Shown: positions 10,308-18,094, numbered from the stretch's first letter. The stretch is DNA of 35,713 bases from an uncultured Bacteroidota bacterium (GCA_937872515.1 CALMSX010000102.1:1-35713); one strand, 5' to 3'. Notes: generated by a model not told the origin, from the sequence alone. Numbers and translations are program-made.

Positions 10308-11995
10308 TTGATAGGCATTGAATAATTAGTGTAAAATCTTGATTCGTTAAACTGTGTTGATAAATCTACAGTTTGCCTGCTTATGTAATTGTGCTGCAAC
10401 ATCAGGGTGCCTTTCCCCAACTTTATGGTAATGGTAGGACCAATATTCAATTGCAAGCCGGCGTTCTTTTTATTCTGCCAGTTGTTACTAATTGAACTCC
10501 TGATTCGTATATTCAATTTATCCTTCATAAATGTTTTAGCAAGGTTTAATGTTATTCCACTCCTGCTGTTTCCAAATATTTCCGTTTTATACTCAAACCT
10601 GAATACATTTATTCCTGCGTTCCACTTATTGGGTTTATTTCTGATCTGATAACCCACACTGTAGCTCACATTTGAGGAATTTAACATTGCAAAATCATTT
10701 GCTGTTAAATCATTTAGACTTTGCTTTGTAACATTTAAATTTAGACTGTGCTGCCATAATTTATTGTAAAATCGAAGGTAAGGACTGATAGAATTGGTAG
10801 AATTAACCTGAATGAATCTGATTGTATCCATTACATTTTGGAAACTCGGTTGCTGATCAAAATTATAGTTTGAAATTTGGGCTTCTACACCGAACCAATG
10901 GATGGGTGTAATCTGCACATTGACATCGTAGATTTTTTGCTTCACAGTGCTGGTTCTTAGTTTAACAAGATTGTTCCTATCTATACCATAAGACCCTGAA
11001 ATAGCCAATATCCCGTTGAACAAAGAAATGGAGGATTGCAAAGAAATATTTTCCCTATCCCCTCTTAGGAAGTTCACCCCAAAAGATTTATAAAAAGGAT
11101 CAATTCTTTGGTATCTTGCTTTTAGCGAAAAATTCCGGTATGAGTAACCTAAAACTGCATCACCTGCAAAACTCAGACTTGTAGATTTATTAGGATCAAT
11201 AAGCTTATTGACAGATGAAAGCAAACCATTTTGACTTAAATCTCCCTCCTCCAGTTCTGCGCTGTTTATATTATGGGTATAAGCACTTGCCGCTGTATTA
11301 ATGGACAAATTGAGGGTTTTTCCAATAAGATCCACTGAGGAAGACATCCCAAGGCATGTATTAGAATGTAGAGGAAAAAAGGTAGAATCTGACTCAATCG
11401 TTGGATTACCCGAATCATTTCCCACCAGCAACGAAATGTCAAAATAATTTCTGTTCTTGCCGATTCCAATCTTGACAGCTGTCACTTTTCTGTTGTAGGG
11501 ATTGAGTACTCCACTGTGATATGTCAAACTATCAAATACAACTTTAGGGTTATAGACCATGCCTGTGATAACCGCCAATCTAAACAAACCAGGATTAAGA
11601 TCTACACCGAGTCCAAAAATTTGAATGCCAGAAAGTAAATATCTATTGTATTCCACCTGGCTATGACCTATATATAATTTGGCCCATTTGTAGGTAGGCG
11701 TTAGGCTAAATCTTGAAAATGAAGCTCCATAACTTGCCTGTCGGTCTCTGTATGTAAAACTAAATGGTAAATTGAAGCCATAGATTGAAAGAGATGCGTT
11801 TACCCCTACAGAATAAGCAAAAGGAGAATATAGGGAATTTTTAGCATTGTTTATTACTGAAGTAGTACCTGCATTCACGCTTGCCGACCAATCAATAGGT
11901 TTCAATTTTTTAAATCCTGTCAAATCCTGCGTCGAACTTCCCAAAGGAATTAACATAATGATGAAAATAAAAAAGATCCTATTAGAAGGCACCAT
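10304..11995 (-). CDS. Outer-membrane beta-barrel protein, partner of the giant protein
   Basis: This 563-residue protein has a signal peptide (about 1-22, IIMLIPLGSSTQ). The rest is dense in alternating polar/aromatic beta strands typical of porin-like barrels: FSLTPTYKWAKLYIGHSQV, FDISLLVGNDSG, LSFAGDAVLGYSYRNFSLKARY, ISPYLRFYNKLWQHSLNLNV, KLNIRIRSSISNNWQNKKNAGLQLNIGPT. It lacks a SusC-type TonB plug. It is the first gene of the minus-strand surface operon, and its TGA overlaps the ATG of the giant protein. Two copies of a 20-bp element and a candidate -7 box lie upstream (see those entries). A role as a conduit or anchor for the giant protein is an inference from coupling only. The ATG at 11993-11995 gives a plausible signal peptide. 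Confidence 0.82.
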   Translation of the reverse strand: MVPSNRIFFIFIIMLIPLGSSTQDLTGFKKLKPIDWSASVNAGTTSVINNAKNSLYSPFAYSVGVNASLSIYGFNLPFSFTYRDRQASYGASFSRFSLTPTYKWAKLYIGHSQVEYNRYLLSGIQIFGLGVDLNPGLFRLAVITGMVYNPKVVFDSLTYHSGVLNPYNRKVTAVKIGIGKNRNYFDISLLVGNDSGNPTIESDSTFFPLHSNTCLGMSSSVDLIGKTLNLSINTAASAYTHNINSAELEEGDLSQNGLLSSVNKLIDPNKSTSLSFAGDAVLGYSYRNFSLKARYQRIDPFYKSFGVNFLRGDRENISLQSSISLFNGILAISGSYGIDRNNLVKLRTSTVKQKIYDVNVQITPIHWFGVEAQISNYNFDQQPSFQNVMDTIRFIQVNSTNSISPYLRFYNKLWQHSLNLNVTKQSLNDLTANDFAMLNSSNVSYSVGYQIRNKPNKWNAGINVFRFEYKTEIFGNSRSGITLNLAKTFMKDKLNIRIRSSISNNWQNKKNAGLQLNIGPTITIKLGKGTLMLQHNYISRQTVDLSTQFNESRFYTNYSMPIK

Positions 11996-12017
11996 GCGTT
12001 ATTTGTTTTTCATGATG

Positions 12018-12025
12018 CAAATATG
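12018..12025 (-). promoter_or_regulatory. Candidate -7 box of the surface-protein operon
   Basis: Read on the minus strand this is CATATTTG, a 7/8 match to the Bacteroidota -7 consensus TAnnTTTG, 22 bp before the barrel start codon. There is no TTG at the -33 position. The proximal 20-bp element begins 23 bp from its upstream edge, the same spacing as at the regulator promoter (17975-17982). Confidence 0.5.
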
Positions 12026-12047
12026 ACTGCCTTTTCACACGTATAAA

Positions 12048-12067
12048 ATAGCACATTTGTAGTAAAT
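12048..12067. promoter_or_regulatory. Putative operator copy 1 (proximal, surface operon)
   Basis: The plus strand reads ATAGCACATTTGTAGTAAAT, 17/20 identical to copy 2 at 12081. The core has short inverted arms (ATTT...AAAT). It sits about 53 bp from the barrel start codon and occupies the -33 region of the candidate promoter. The pair is spaced 33 bp start to start, close to three helical turns, so both copies would face the same side of the DNA. Confidence 0.6.
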
Positions 12068-12080
12068 AGGCCAAAACACC

Positions 12081-12100
12081 ATAGTTCATTTGTGGTAAAT
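12081..12100. promoter_or_regulatory. Putative operator copy 2 (distal, surface operon)
   Basis: The plus strand reads ATAGTTCATTTGTGGTAAAT. The first 19 bases recur exactly at 18005-18023 upstream of the NarL-type regulator. A 19-base exact repeat in two intergenic regions of the same signalling island is unlikely by chance. It probably binds the island's own response regulator (inference). Confidence 0.65.
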
Positions 12101-12196
12101 TTTAGCAAATAAGATATCTTGTGTTTCACATTGCATTTAATAATGGAATTCAAATAAATCTATTTTAAGATGCAGCAATGCTAATCCCGCAAAGAA

Positions 12197-12214
12197 ATAG
12201 TTCATATGAACTAT
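12197..12214. promoter_or_regulatory. Perfect 18-bp palindrome upstream of the lone kinase
   Basis: The sequence ATAGTTCATATGAACTAT is a perfect inverted repeat. Each half (ATAGTTCAT) is identical to the first nine bases of the 20-bp element at 12081 and 18005, so it may be a symmetrical version of the same binding site. It lies 80 bp before the TTG start of the plus-strand kinase and between the two divergent transcription units. Confidence 0.55.
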
Positions 12215-12257
12215 AATAATTTTTCAAAAGAGATTCTTATTAACAGAAATAAATCTG

Positions 12258-12265
12258 TAATTTTG
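12258..12265 (+). promoter_or_regulatory. Candidate -7 box of the lone 7TM kinase gene
   Basis: TAATTTTG matches the TAnnTTTG consensus exactly and lies 28 bp before the TTG start at 12294. There is no TTG at the expected -33 spacing. The palindrome at 12197-12214 ends 43 bp upstream of it. Confidence 0.45.
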
Positions 12266-12293
12266 GCTGATACATAAATCCAACAAATAAAGA

Positions 12294-13607
12294 TTGTCAC
12301 CCTCCTTCATTATAGAATTATTTTATCAATTTTTTCAAGGCATTCTGCTGTTTCAAGTGATTTTTTTTGGAGTACTCTTTTTTTTGACGAAAAGAAAAGA
12401 ACTGATCCTTTATTGCCTGATGATATTTACAACTACTCTCTACTTTTTTTTGAATGCCCCTGACACCTTTTTCCATCTACAACCGGTGGTAATATTTGAA
12501 TCAAATTGGTATCCCTATGTAAATTTTGCCATGTTACTGAGCTTAATGCTCCTCTATTTACTATTTCTAAGAGAAGTATTTTTTGATACAAGTCAAAAAA
12601 AAGAAGTAGACCTCATTTTTAAATATACCTTGACATCTATACCCCTTTTGTATATTTCCTTTGCTGTTTGTGTATACCTCCAATATTCCAACGATGTTAT
12701 CTTTTACGCCGCACATTTGATAAATGGCCCCTACTGTACGCTACTTATTTACCATAACTGGAAAACAAAAGGCAACCTCAAACTCCTCATCTATGGCCTT
12801 ATAGTCACTTTTGTGTGCGTGGTACTTACTATGTTAATGACAATAAGATACAACCAGGGACACTATGCACACTACATTGACAAATACCCTCTTCTTTATA
12901 TTAGAATTGGAATGTTTATTGACATCCTTTTATTCCAGCTGTTTTTAATGCGACATTGGGTGAGTCAGGAGAAAGAACTGGCAACTCAGGAAATTAAAAA
13001 CCAACTCGCTATTGCTCAATTCAAAAACAATGCAAACCATGCGCTTCATGACGATATAGGCACCAACCTAAGCAAGATCAATCTAAGGTCGTATATGGCT
13101 CTTCATAAATATAATGACCCAGGGTACAACGTTCAAGAATCTCTACATTCTATTCAAACGGAAGTACAATCTATGATTGAAAAAATAAAAAATATTTTAT
13201 CAGACGAACAAACTTTAAAAGAAATACCCTGGAAAGAAGAAGTGTATAAATATGCTCAGGAAATGTGTGAATTTAAAAATATTAACTTAATATGTAATTG
13301 CCCTGAAAACGAGCCCAATACATTGACTCCCCACCAAAAATACCAGGTTGTACTTATACTTAAAGAGGCAATCAATAATGCTGTAAAATACAGTGAATGT
13401 ACCACCTTACAAATAAGCTATAAGCAGGAAATCAAAAAAAATACTTTCAAAATTACGGATAACGGTATCGGTTTTGACGTGCCATCAGCAACATTTGGAA
13501 ACGGTTTAAAAAATATGCAAACCAGGGCCACTAATATTAATGGGGATATTCATATCATGTCTGATAAAAAGAATGGGACAGAGATTACACTTACAATTGT
13601 TTCATGA
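12294..13607 (+). CDS. 7TM sensor histidine kinase, HisKA_3-like, complete catalytic core
   Basis: This 437-residue protein has seven predicted membrane segments (about 13-31, 36-54, 73-95, 108-130, 134-153, 163-184, 199-219) and no extracellular sensor domain. It resembles the 7TM-DISM arrangement stripped of its outer domain. The kinase core is intact: HDDIGTNLSKINL with phosphoacceptor His252, N-box KEAINNAVKY (Asn361/362), DNGIGF (Asp389), and GNGLKNMQTRA (Gly402/404). The start is TTG at 12294: an in-frame TAA at 12288 excludes anything longer, and the next ATG (residue 43) would delete the first membrane helix. It converges on the degenerate kinase pair, 31 bp away tail to tail, and probably phosphorylates a NarL-type regulator such as the one at 17315-17950. 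It might also cross-phosphorylate the pair. There is no cognate regulator gene directly beside it on its own strand. Confidence 0.9.
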   Translation: MSPSFIIELFYQFFQGILLFQVIFFGVLFFLTKRKELILYCLMIFTTTLYFFLNAPDTFFHLQPVVIFESNWYPYVNFAMLLSLMLLYLLFLREVFFDTSQKKEVDLIFKYTLTSIPLLYISFAVCVYLQYSNDVIFYAAHLINGPYCTLLIYHNWKTKGNLKLLIYGLIVTFVCVVLTMLMTIRYNQGHYAHYIDKYPLLYIRIGMFIDILLFQLFLMRHWVSQEKELATQEIKNQLAIAQFKNNANHALHDDIGTNLSKINLRSYMALHKYNDPGYNVQESLHSIQTEVQSMIEKIKNILSDEQTLKEIPWKEEVYKYAQEMCEFKNINLICNCPENEPNTLTPHQKYQVVLILKEAINNAVKYSECTTLQISYKQEIKKNTFKITDNGIGFDVPSATFGNGLKNMQTRATNINGDIHIMSDKKNGTEITLTIVS

Positions 13608-13638
13608 CTGCTATGAACTTATCCACAAGCGTCGCAAA

Positions 13639-15456
13639 TCAAGCAATCTTATTTTTACAGTATAGCCGATAGTGCACACCTTCTCCCGCTTTGCTCGCAA
13701 TCTCAACAAATCCTCCAATTTTCTCCATTCTTGACTTAATGCCATCCAGGCCATGCCCGTTCGAATTTTGAGTTTTCGAAAAACCAACTCCATTGTCGCT
13801 AAATATGATTAGAAAATTACTATGGTCCACTTCTTCTATTCTAAACTTTAGCACAGTTGCCTGCGCATGTTTTGCAATGTTATTGTTTATTTCTTTAATT
13901 ATAAAGATCAATTGCGCTTTTACCAATGGATCGAGTTCAATATTTGACTGTTTTAATTCTAAAACAATATCCAAATTCATCGAGGTGTGCTTCCAATACT
14001 CAACAATCCACTCCTTGAGGTCATTAAATAAATCAGAAACATGAACAACGCCTGGTTTCATTGCATAGTACAAGTCATTCAACTGTCGGCGAGCCAATTG
14101 AACATCATTGACAAGTTTTGAAATTCTTTGAGAAAAATCAATGGGTTCTATTGTTTGTGGTCTGGCAAATAAACTGAGGTTAATCTTAGACAACGGTTCA
14201 CTTACTTCGGCGTACAATTTTGTTAGTATATTATCTCTTAAAAGTAATTCTTCCTTTCTCATCTTCTCCTTGATGGCAATATAATTGAGAATCAGATAAA
14301 ATATTACCAATAACATTTGAGGAATGTAAAATATCAAATTTATAAGGGTGTGTAATTTATGATCGTAACGCACATAGTTGTTTTCCACACAAATAATGGC
14401 CATATAAAAAAACAAATGTAATAAATAAAATAAACCCAACCACAGTCTTCCCTTGATGAAACTATAATGTTTGGAAAATAAAAAGAAAAAAGCAATAATG
14501 GAATGAGCAATTATCATACCTGAATAAGAAACACTAATTAGGATTTTATAGTAGCCTGCAGGCCAAATTGTAAAATAATGTCCAAAGCCAATAAATGCCG
14601 AACCAACATAAAATAAGCCGAAATAGCGAAAATATCTGGCAATAGGCATATACTTCGTTGTTGTTCTCATGGCAATTCCTGCCATTTCCAATAAAGCTAA
14701 GCAGCAAACAGCTCCCGTAAAAATAGCTGCATTTACCTCAAGAAAAGGAAGTGAGCCCCAAATATAAAGCGAACCATATCCACTTGTTGCAATTAAATGC
14801 AAGGCTCCAAAAATGGCATACACAATGAACCATGCAAATGTATTGGTTCGTTGGTTGTATTTCCAAAGATAAAAGTAAAGTGTAACAGAGATAAATAAAC
14901 AAATTGCGATAAATATAAATAATACAAAGTAAGCAGAATCGGTCCAATCAAAATCATTGTCATAAAGGGGGTCTACCAGTTGAGGGGTAACAGCTATCTC
15001 AAATTCTCTTCCATATACATGTAAAACCAGCGTATAATTCTGGTTTGATTTTAATAGCAGAGGTATCGACAAAGTTCGATCACCAGTAGGCCTGCGTTCA
15101 ATCGGCATGTTACAACCTGTAATGGGAGAAACACTAACTTCTAACTCCGATTGATAGAGGTCGTAATACGCTGTGTCAAGTTGCGCGTTGTGTAAAAATA
15201 AGACCAAAGATCGATCGTTGGTATCCCTGTTAACAATCGAAAATTTAATACTATGCCAATGGTCGGGAGTTAAGTTAATGTTATCAGATACCACTTTTTT
15301 CCATCCTTCAGCCTCCAACCCTTTCTGCAAACCCTCTTTATAATAACAATTTTTGCCTACATAAATATAGTTTGACTCACTTTTCCATTCAACTGACTGC
15401 GACATAGCCAGATTGGCAAAAAATATCAAATAAATATATATGCCAATTTTGGTCAA
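13639..15456 (-). CDS. DISMED2-7TM histidine kinase homologue lacking the phosphoacceptor His (ATP-binding half)
   Basis: This 605-residue protein has a signal peptide (about 1-20), a 7TMR-DISMED2-type periplasmic beta domain (about 21-170), seven membrane helices (about 175-395), and a HisKA_3/HATPase-type cytoplasmic part. The H-box position reads KLYAEVSEPLSKINL: Tyr415 (codon TAC, 14212-14214) replaces His, and Ala416 replaces the conserved Asp. The ATP-binding motifs are intact: N-box KEINNNIAKHA (521-531), DNGVGF with Asp554, and GHGLDGIKSRMEKIGG (567-582). It should therefore bind ATP but cannot carry the phosphoryl group on the usual residue. The start is TTG at 15456, overlapping the TGA of the upstream paralogue (TTGA); the next ATG is at codon 18 and would destroy the signal peptide. 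It is a clear tandem paralogue of the 15453-17300 product, sharing SGYGSLY-WGS, FEVNAAIF-type and RTL-IPL segments. Confidence 0.9.
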   Translation of the reverse strand: MTKIGIYIYLIFFANLAMSQSVEWKSESNYIYVGKNCYYKEGLQKGLEAEGWKKVVSDNINLTPDHWHSIKFSIVNRDTNDRSLVLFLHNAQLDTAYYDLYQSELEVSVSPITGCNMPIERRPTGDRTLSIPLLLKSNQNYTLVLHVYGREFEIAVTPQLVDPLYDNDFDWTDSAYFVLFIFIAICLFISVTLYFYLWKYNQRTNTFAWFIVYAIFGALHLIATSGYGSLYIWGSLPFLEVNAAIFTGAVCCLALLEMAGIAMRTTTKYMPIARYFRYFGLFYVGSAFIGFGHYFTIWPAGYYKILISVSYSGMIIAHSIIAFFFLFSKHYSFIKGRLWLGLFYLLHLFFYMAIICVENNYVRYDHKLHTLINLIFYIPQMLLVIFYLILNYIAIKEKMRKEELLLRDNILTKLYAEVSEPLSKINLSLFARPQTIEPIDFSQRISKLVNDVQLARRQLNDLYYAMKPGVVHVSDLFNDLKEWIVEYWKHTSMNLDIVLELKQSNIELDPLVKAQLIFIIKEINNNIAKHAQATVLKFRIEEVDHSNFLIIFSDNGVGFSKTQNSNGHGLDGIKSRMEKIGGFVEIASKAGEGVHYRLYCKNKIA

Positions 15457-17300
15457 AATCTGTTTGATTTAAGGTTAATAAAAAAATGAGCTTTCAACAA
15501 ATCCTTTTCTGTTCTTTGAATACTAAGTGACTGCAACAATTTGTTGCCCGGATAGAATAAAAATTCAATGTCTTCAGGCTCAACAACCTGGTTACATTGA
15601 AACATAATGGTAAAATACAGTTCGTGGGACATAGATTCGTTCAATGTAAAATGCACTTTTGTTATGGATATATGGATACTGATGAGATACATTACTTCTT
15701 CAAACATGCTTACACATTGGTTTTTAAAAGTGTTGCTCAACTCCAGTTCAGGGTGCCTGATCTGCTCTTCATAAACATGCTCAAAACCATGAAAATATTT
15801 TAAAAATATTTCTCTTATTCCATGCACGGTGTATTCAAGTGTATCATACTTTGGACTGATGGACAATAAAAAATTTCTAAGTTTTTGGTTTGCATCTACA
15901 GCATAGTCTTCAATTTTGGCAAATAATTGTGCCTTTATTGGGTTTGATTCAAATTTAGTGGCAGACACACGGGCTTGTAGGGATATTTTGGTCAATGTGC
16001 TGCCTATTTCATCATGTATATCCTGGGTTATTTCTTTTCTCATATTGGTTATCACATCTACATTTGATTCAATGCTCAACCACATTCGTTTAATTAAAAA
16101 AATGAGCAATAAAACCAACTGCGGAAAATGAGCAGAAACAATTCTGAACGCATGAAATTCAAAATTATACCTAATAGCTCCCACCTCAAGAGCAATAACT
16201 ATGATGGTATAAATGATGTAAAAAAAGAAAATAAACAAAAACCAATAATAGTTTTTTTCCTTGTCAATCCAAATTTTCTTTACCGTCAAAATAATGATGA
16301 TGATCATATTGATTATCACAAGGATATATAGCAGGCTCAGTAAAGATCCAAGAAGCCCGCTGGGCAAGTAGTGGTGGTACATCAAAAAGCCCAGAAGAGA
16401 TACGGCAATATAAATAAATGAAATCACATCAAACCAAATACCCAATTTCTTATTCCAATGCTTAATTTTTAGAATCAGGCTACATAAATACATAAATGCA
16501 CTACCACTCAAAGCCCCGAAAAAAATGGCAGCATTCACTTCAAAAGCGGGGTAACTTCCCCACATATACAATGATCCATAACCACTTGCTGCAATTACAT
16601 AAAGCGCTGTCAAAATTGAATAAATGACGAAGACCAGCGTATCCTTTTGACTGATCTTTCGCAGGTTCCCGTAATAAGATAAAACCAAACCTAAAAAAGA
16701 CAAAAAAATACAACTGCTAATTACAATTAAAAAACTAATATCTGTCCACCTAAAATCAATACCTGTTATTGGATGAACAAGATGTGGACTGACCGTAATA
16801 CCAAATTCCTGGCGATATACTCTGATATACATATCATACACAATTCCAGGTTTAAAAATCAAGGGGAGCGCCAATGTGCGATGAGAGTTGGGTCGATCTG
16901 ATCCAGCCACTGTGCATCCCGTTTCAGGAGAACGGTACATTAACTTATTGTCATTGTACAACAAGACATCAGCAACATCAATTTGAACATTGTGCAAAAA
17001 TAACAGCAGGGACTGGTCATGGTCTGATAAATTGACAACGGCCACCTTCAATACATTGTACTGATTGGTCTTTAACCGGTGATTTTTTTCCAAAACCTTA
17101 ACCCCCTCATTCAGAATTAGAGGATTGTCAATTTTAGTGATTTGAAAGTAATGCACACATTTACTTCCAAAATATTCTTGTTCAAAATCTGATGAAATAA
17201 AAAGGGTGTCCGGGGTCTGGGCAAATGTATTGTTACTGAAAAAAATCGTGATGAATGCTAAAAAGCAGCATGGTAAAAAATATGGTTGACATTTGCTCAA
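15453..17300 (-). CDS. DISMED2-7TM histidine kinase homologue with His but degenerate ATP-binding domain (acceptor half)
   Basis: This 615-residue protein has a signal peptide (about 1-27), a DISMED2-type domain (about 30-180), seven membrane helices (about 187-406), and an intact HisKA_3-type H-box, TQDIHDEIGSTLTKISL, with His429 (codon CAT at 16014-16016). The following ATPase region stays collinear with the downstream paralogue but has lost its motifs. Where the paralogue has KEINNNIAKHA this one has EEVMYLISIHI (534-544), the DNGVG site reads CNQVV (569-573), and no GxG lid is visible. It should be phosphorylatable but unable to bind ATP. The start is TTG at 17300, preceded by GGAAAG; the ATG five bases downstream is out of frame. 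It lies 14 bp after the response regulator gene and overlaps the paralogue by 4 bp, so the three probably form one operon. Confidence 0.9.
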   Translation of the reverse strand: MSKCQPYFLPCCFLAFITIFFSNNTFAQTPDTLFISSDFEQEYFGSKCVHYFQITKIDNPLILNEGVKVLEKNHRLKTNQYNVLKVAVVNLSDHDQSLLLFLHNVQIDVADVLLYNDNKLMYRSPETGCTVAGSDRPNSHRTLALPLIFKPGIVYDMYIRVYRQEFGITVSPHLVHPITGIDFRWTDISFLIVISSCIFLSFLGLVLSYYGNLRKISQKDTLVFVIYSILTALYVIAASGYGSLYMWGSYPAFEVNAAIFFGALSGSAFMYLCSLILKIKHWNKKLGIWFDVISFIYIAVSLLGFLMYHHYLPSGLLGSLLSLLYILVIINMIIIIILTVKKIWIDKEKNYYWFLFIFFFYIIYTIIVIALEVGAIRYNFEFHAFRIVSAHFPQLVLLLIFLIKRMWLSIESNVDVITNMRKEITQDIHDEIGSTLTKISLQARVSATKFESNPIKAQLFAKIEDYAVDANQKLRNFLLSISPKYDTLEYTVHGIREIFLKYFHGFEHVYEEQIRHPELELSNTFKNQCVSMFEEVMYLISIHISITKVHFTLNESMSHELYFTIMFQCNQVVEPEDIEFLFYPGNKLLQSLSIQRTEKDLLKAHFFINLKSNRF

Positions 17301-17314
17301 TTCACTTTCCGGTA

Positions 17315-17950
17315 CTATACTATGTTAGATATTTTCTTAATAGCCTCAACCTTGCTATGGACGTGCAATTTATCATAGATGCTCCTAATCTGGGCCCTCA
17401 CCGTATGGGTGGATACAAACCTTTCCGCCGCAATTTCTTTATAATTAAGTCCTTTATTGAGGGCCTTCAACACTTCCCACTCTTGTTTTGATAATTTCTC
17501 CAATTCCAGATTTTTTTTATTGGCCTCATTGAATGATTCTGCTACCAATCTGGAAATTTGGGGTGACATGGGTGAACCACCGTCAGCGATGTCATAAATA
17601 TCCTGAATGAGTCTGTCCGGGCTGCCTCCCTTAAGAATATAACCCTTAGCTCCCGCTCTTAAAGCTTCAAAGACCTCCTGAGAATCAAAGTGGGTTGTAT
17701 ACATTACAAAATCGGGTTTATTGCTGTTTTCAGTACACTTTCGCACACAATCAATACCACTTATTCCCGGTAGGCCAATGTCCATCATTACAATGTCTAC
17801 ATTTAAATCTGGCAATTTATCAATAAAATCCTCCGCTGAACTACAAGTTTCTACACAAATGATATCATCCTTAAATTCTAATACGTCTTTGGTGAGCTGC
17901 CTGATTTCTTCATCATCTTCTACCAGGCATACTTTTATTTGTTGAACCAT
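17315..17950 (-). CDS. NarL/LuxR-family response regulator
   Basis: This 211-residue protein, counted from the ATG at 17948-17950, has a receiver domain at about 4-125 with acidic pocket EDD (11-13), phospho-site Asp57 in VDIVMMDIGLPG, switch T in MYTTHF, and Lys in KGYILKG. A LuxR-type helix-turn-helix follows at about 150-205 (LSKQEWEVLKALNKGLNYKEIA, STHTVRAQIRSIYDKL). I chose the ATG over the in-frame TTG at 17977 because it has AGAAAGA just upstream and because the longer form would start inside the candidate -7 box. It heads the operon that also encodes the two complementary kinase homologues, and HisKA_3-type kinases normally pair with this regulator class. It probably binds the 20-bp element found upstream of itself and of the surface-protein operon. 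Confidence 0.9.
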   Translation of the reverse strand: MVQQIKVCLVEDDEEIRQLTKDVLEFKDDIICVETCSSAEDFIDKLPDLNVDIVMMDIGLPGISGIDCVRKCTENSNKPDFVMYTTHFDSQEVFEALRAGAKGYILKGGSPDRLIQDIYDIADGGSPMSPQISRLVAESFNEANKKNLELEKLSKQEWEVLKALNKGLNYKEIAAERFVSTHTVRAQIRSIYDKLHVHSKVEAIKKISNIV

Positions 17951-17974
17951 TCTTTCTATCTTGGAATCTTTCAA

Positions 17975-17982
17975 CAAAGATA
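17975..17982 (-). promoter_or_regulatory. Candidate -7 box of the regulator/kinase-pair operon
   Basis: Read on the minus strand this is TATCTTTG, an exact match to TAnnTTTG, 24 bp before the ATG of the response regulator. There is no -33 TTG at N19. Instead, the 20-bp element starts 23 bp from the box edge, as at 12018-12025, consistent with activator-dependent transcription. Confidence 0.6.
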
Positions 17983-18004
17983 ATCATATCACAGTCAGAA
18001 AAAA

Positions 18005-18024
18005 ATAGTTCATTTGTGGTAAAC
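18005..18024. promoter_or_regulatory. Putative operator copy 3 (regulator autoregulation)
   Basis: The plus strand reads ATAGTTCATTTGTGGTAAAC, 19/20 identical to copy 2 at 12081. It lies 55 bp upstream of the regulator ATG, nearly the same distance as copy 1 from the barrel gene (53 bp). Confidence 0.65.
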
Positions 18025-18094
18025 GATAGCATCAGAGGATCAAGGGTTTCGACACTGGATCATCAAATTATGGGAAGTATGCCTCCATTTTGTA

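Noticed and set aside
13619..13627. TTATCCACA, a perfect DnaA-box-like sequence between the converging kinase genes
   Set aside because: It is a single box with no cluster or AT-rich unwinding element and no dnaA or dnaN nearby; the same 9-mer also occurs inside a coding region near 26254, so chance is likely.
15453..17300. Frameshift or sequencing error as the cause of the missing ATP-binding motifs
   Set aside because: The protein stays collinear with its paralogue to near the end and keeps hydrophobic pattern; the N-box and G-boxes are lost by many separate substitutions.
17951..17977. Longer TTG start for the NarL-type regulator
   Set aside because: The extra nine residues are not part of a receiver domain, and the TTG lies inside the candidate -7 box; the ATG at 17950 has a better ribosome-binding context.
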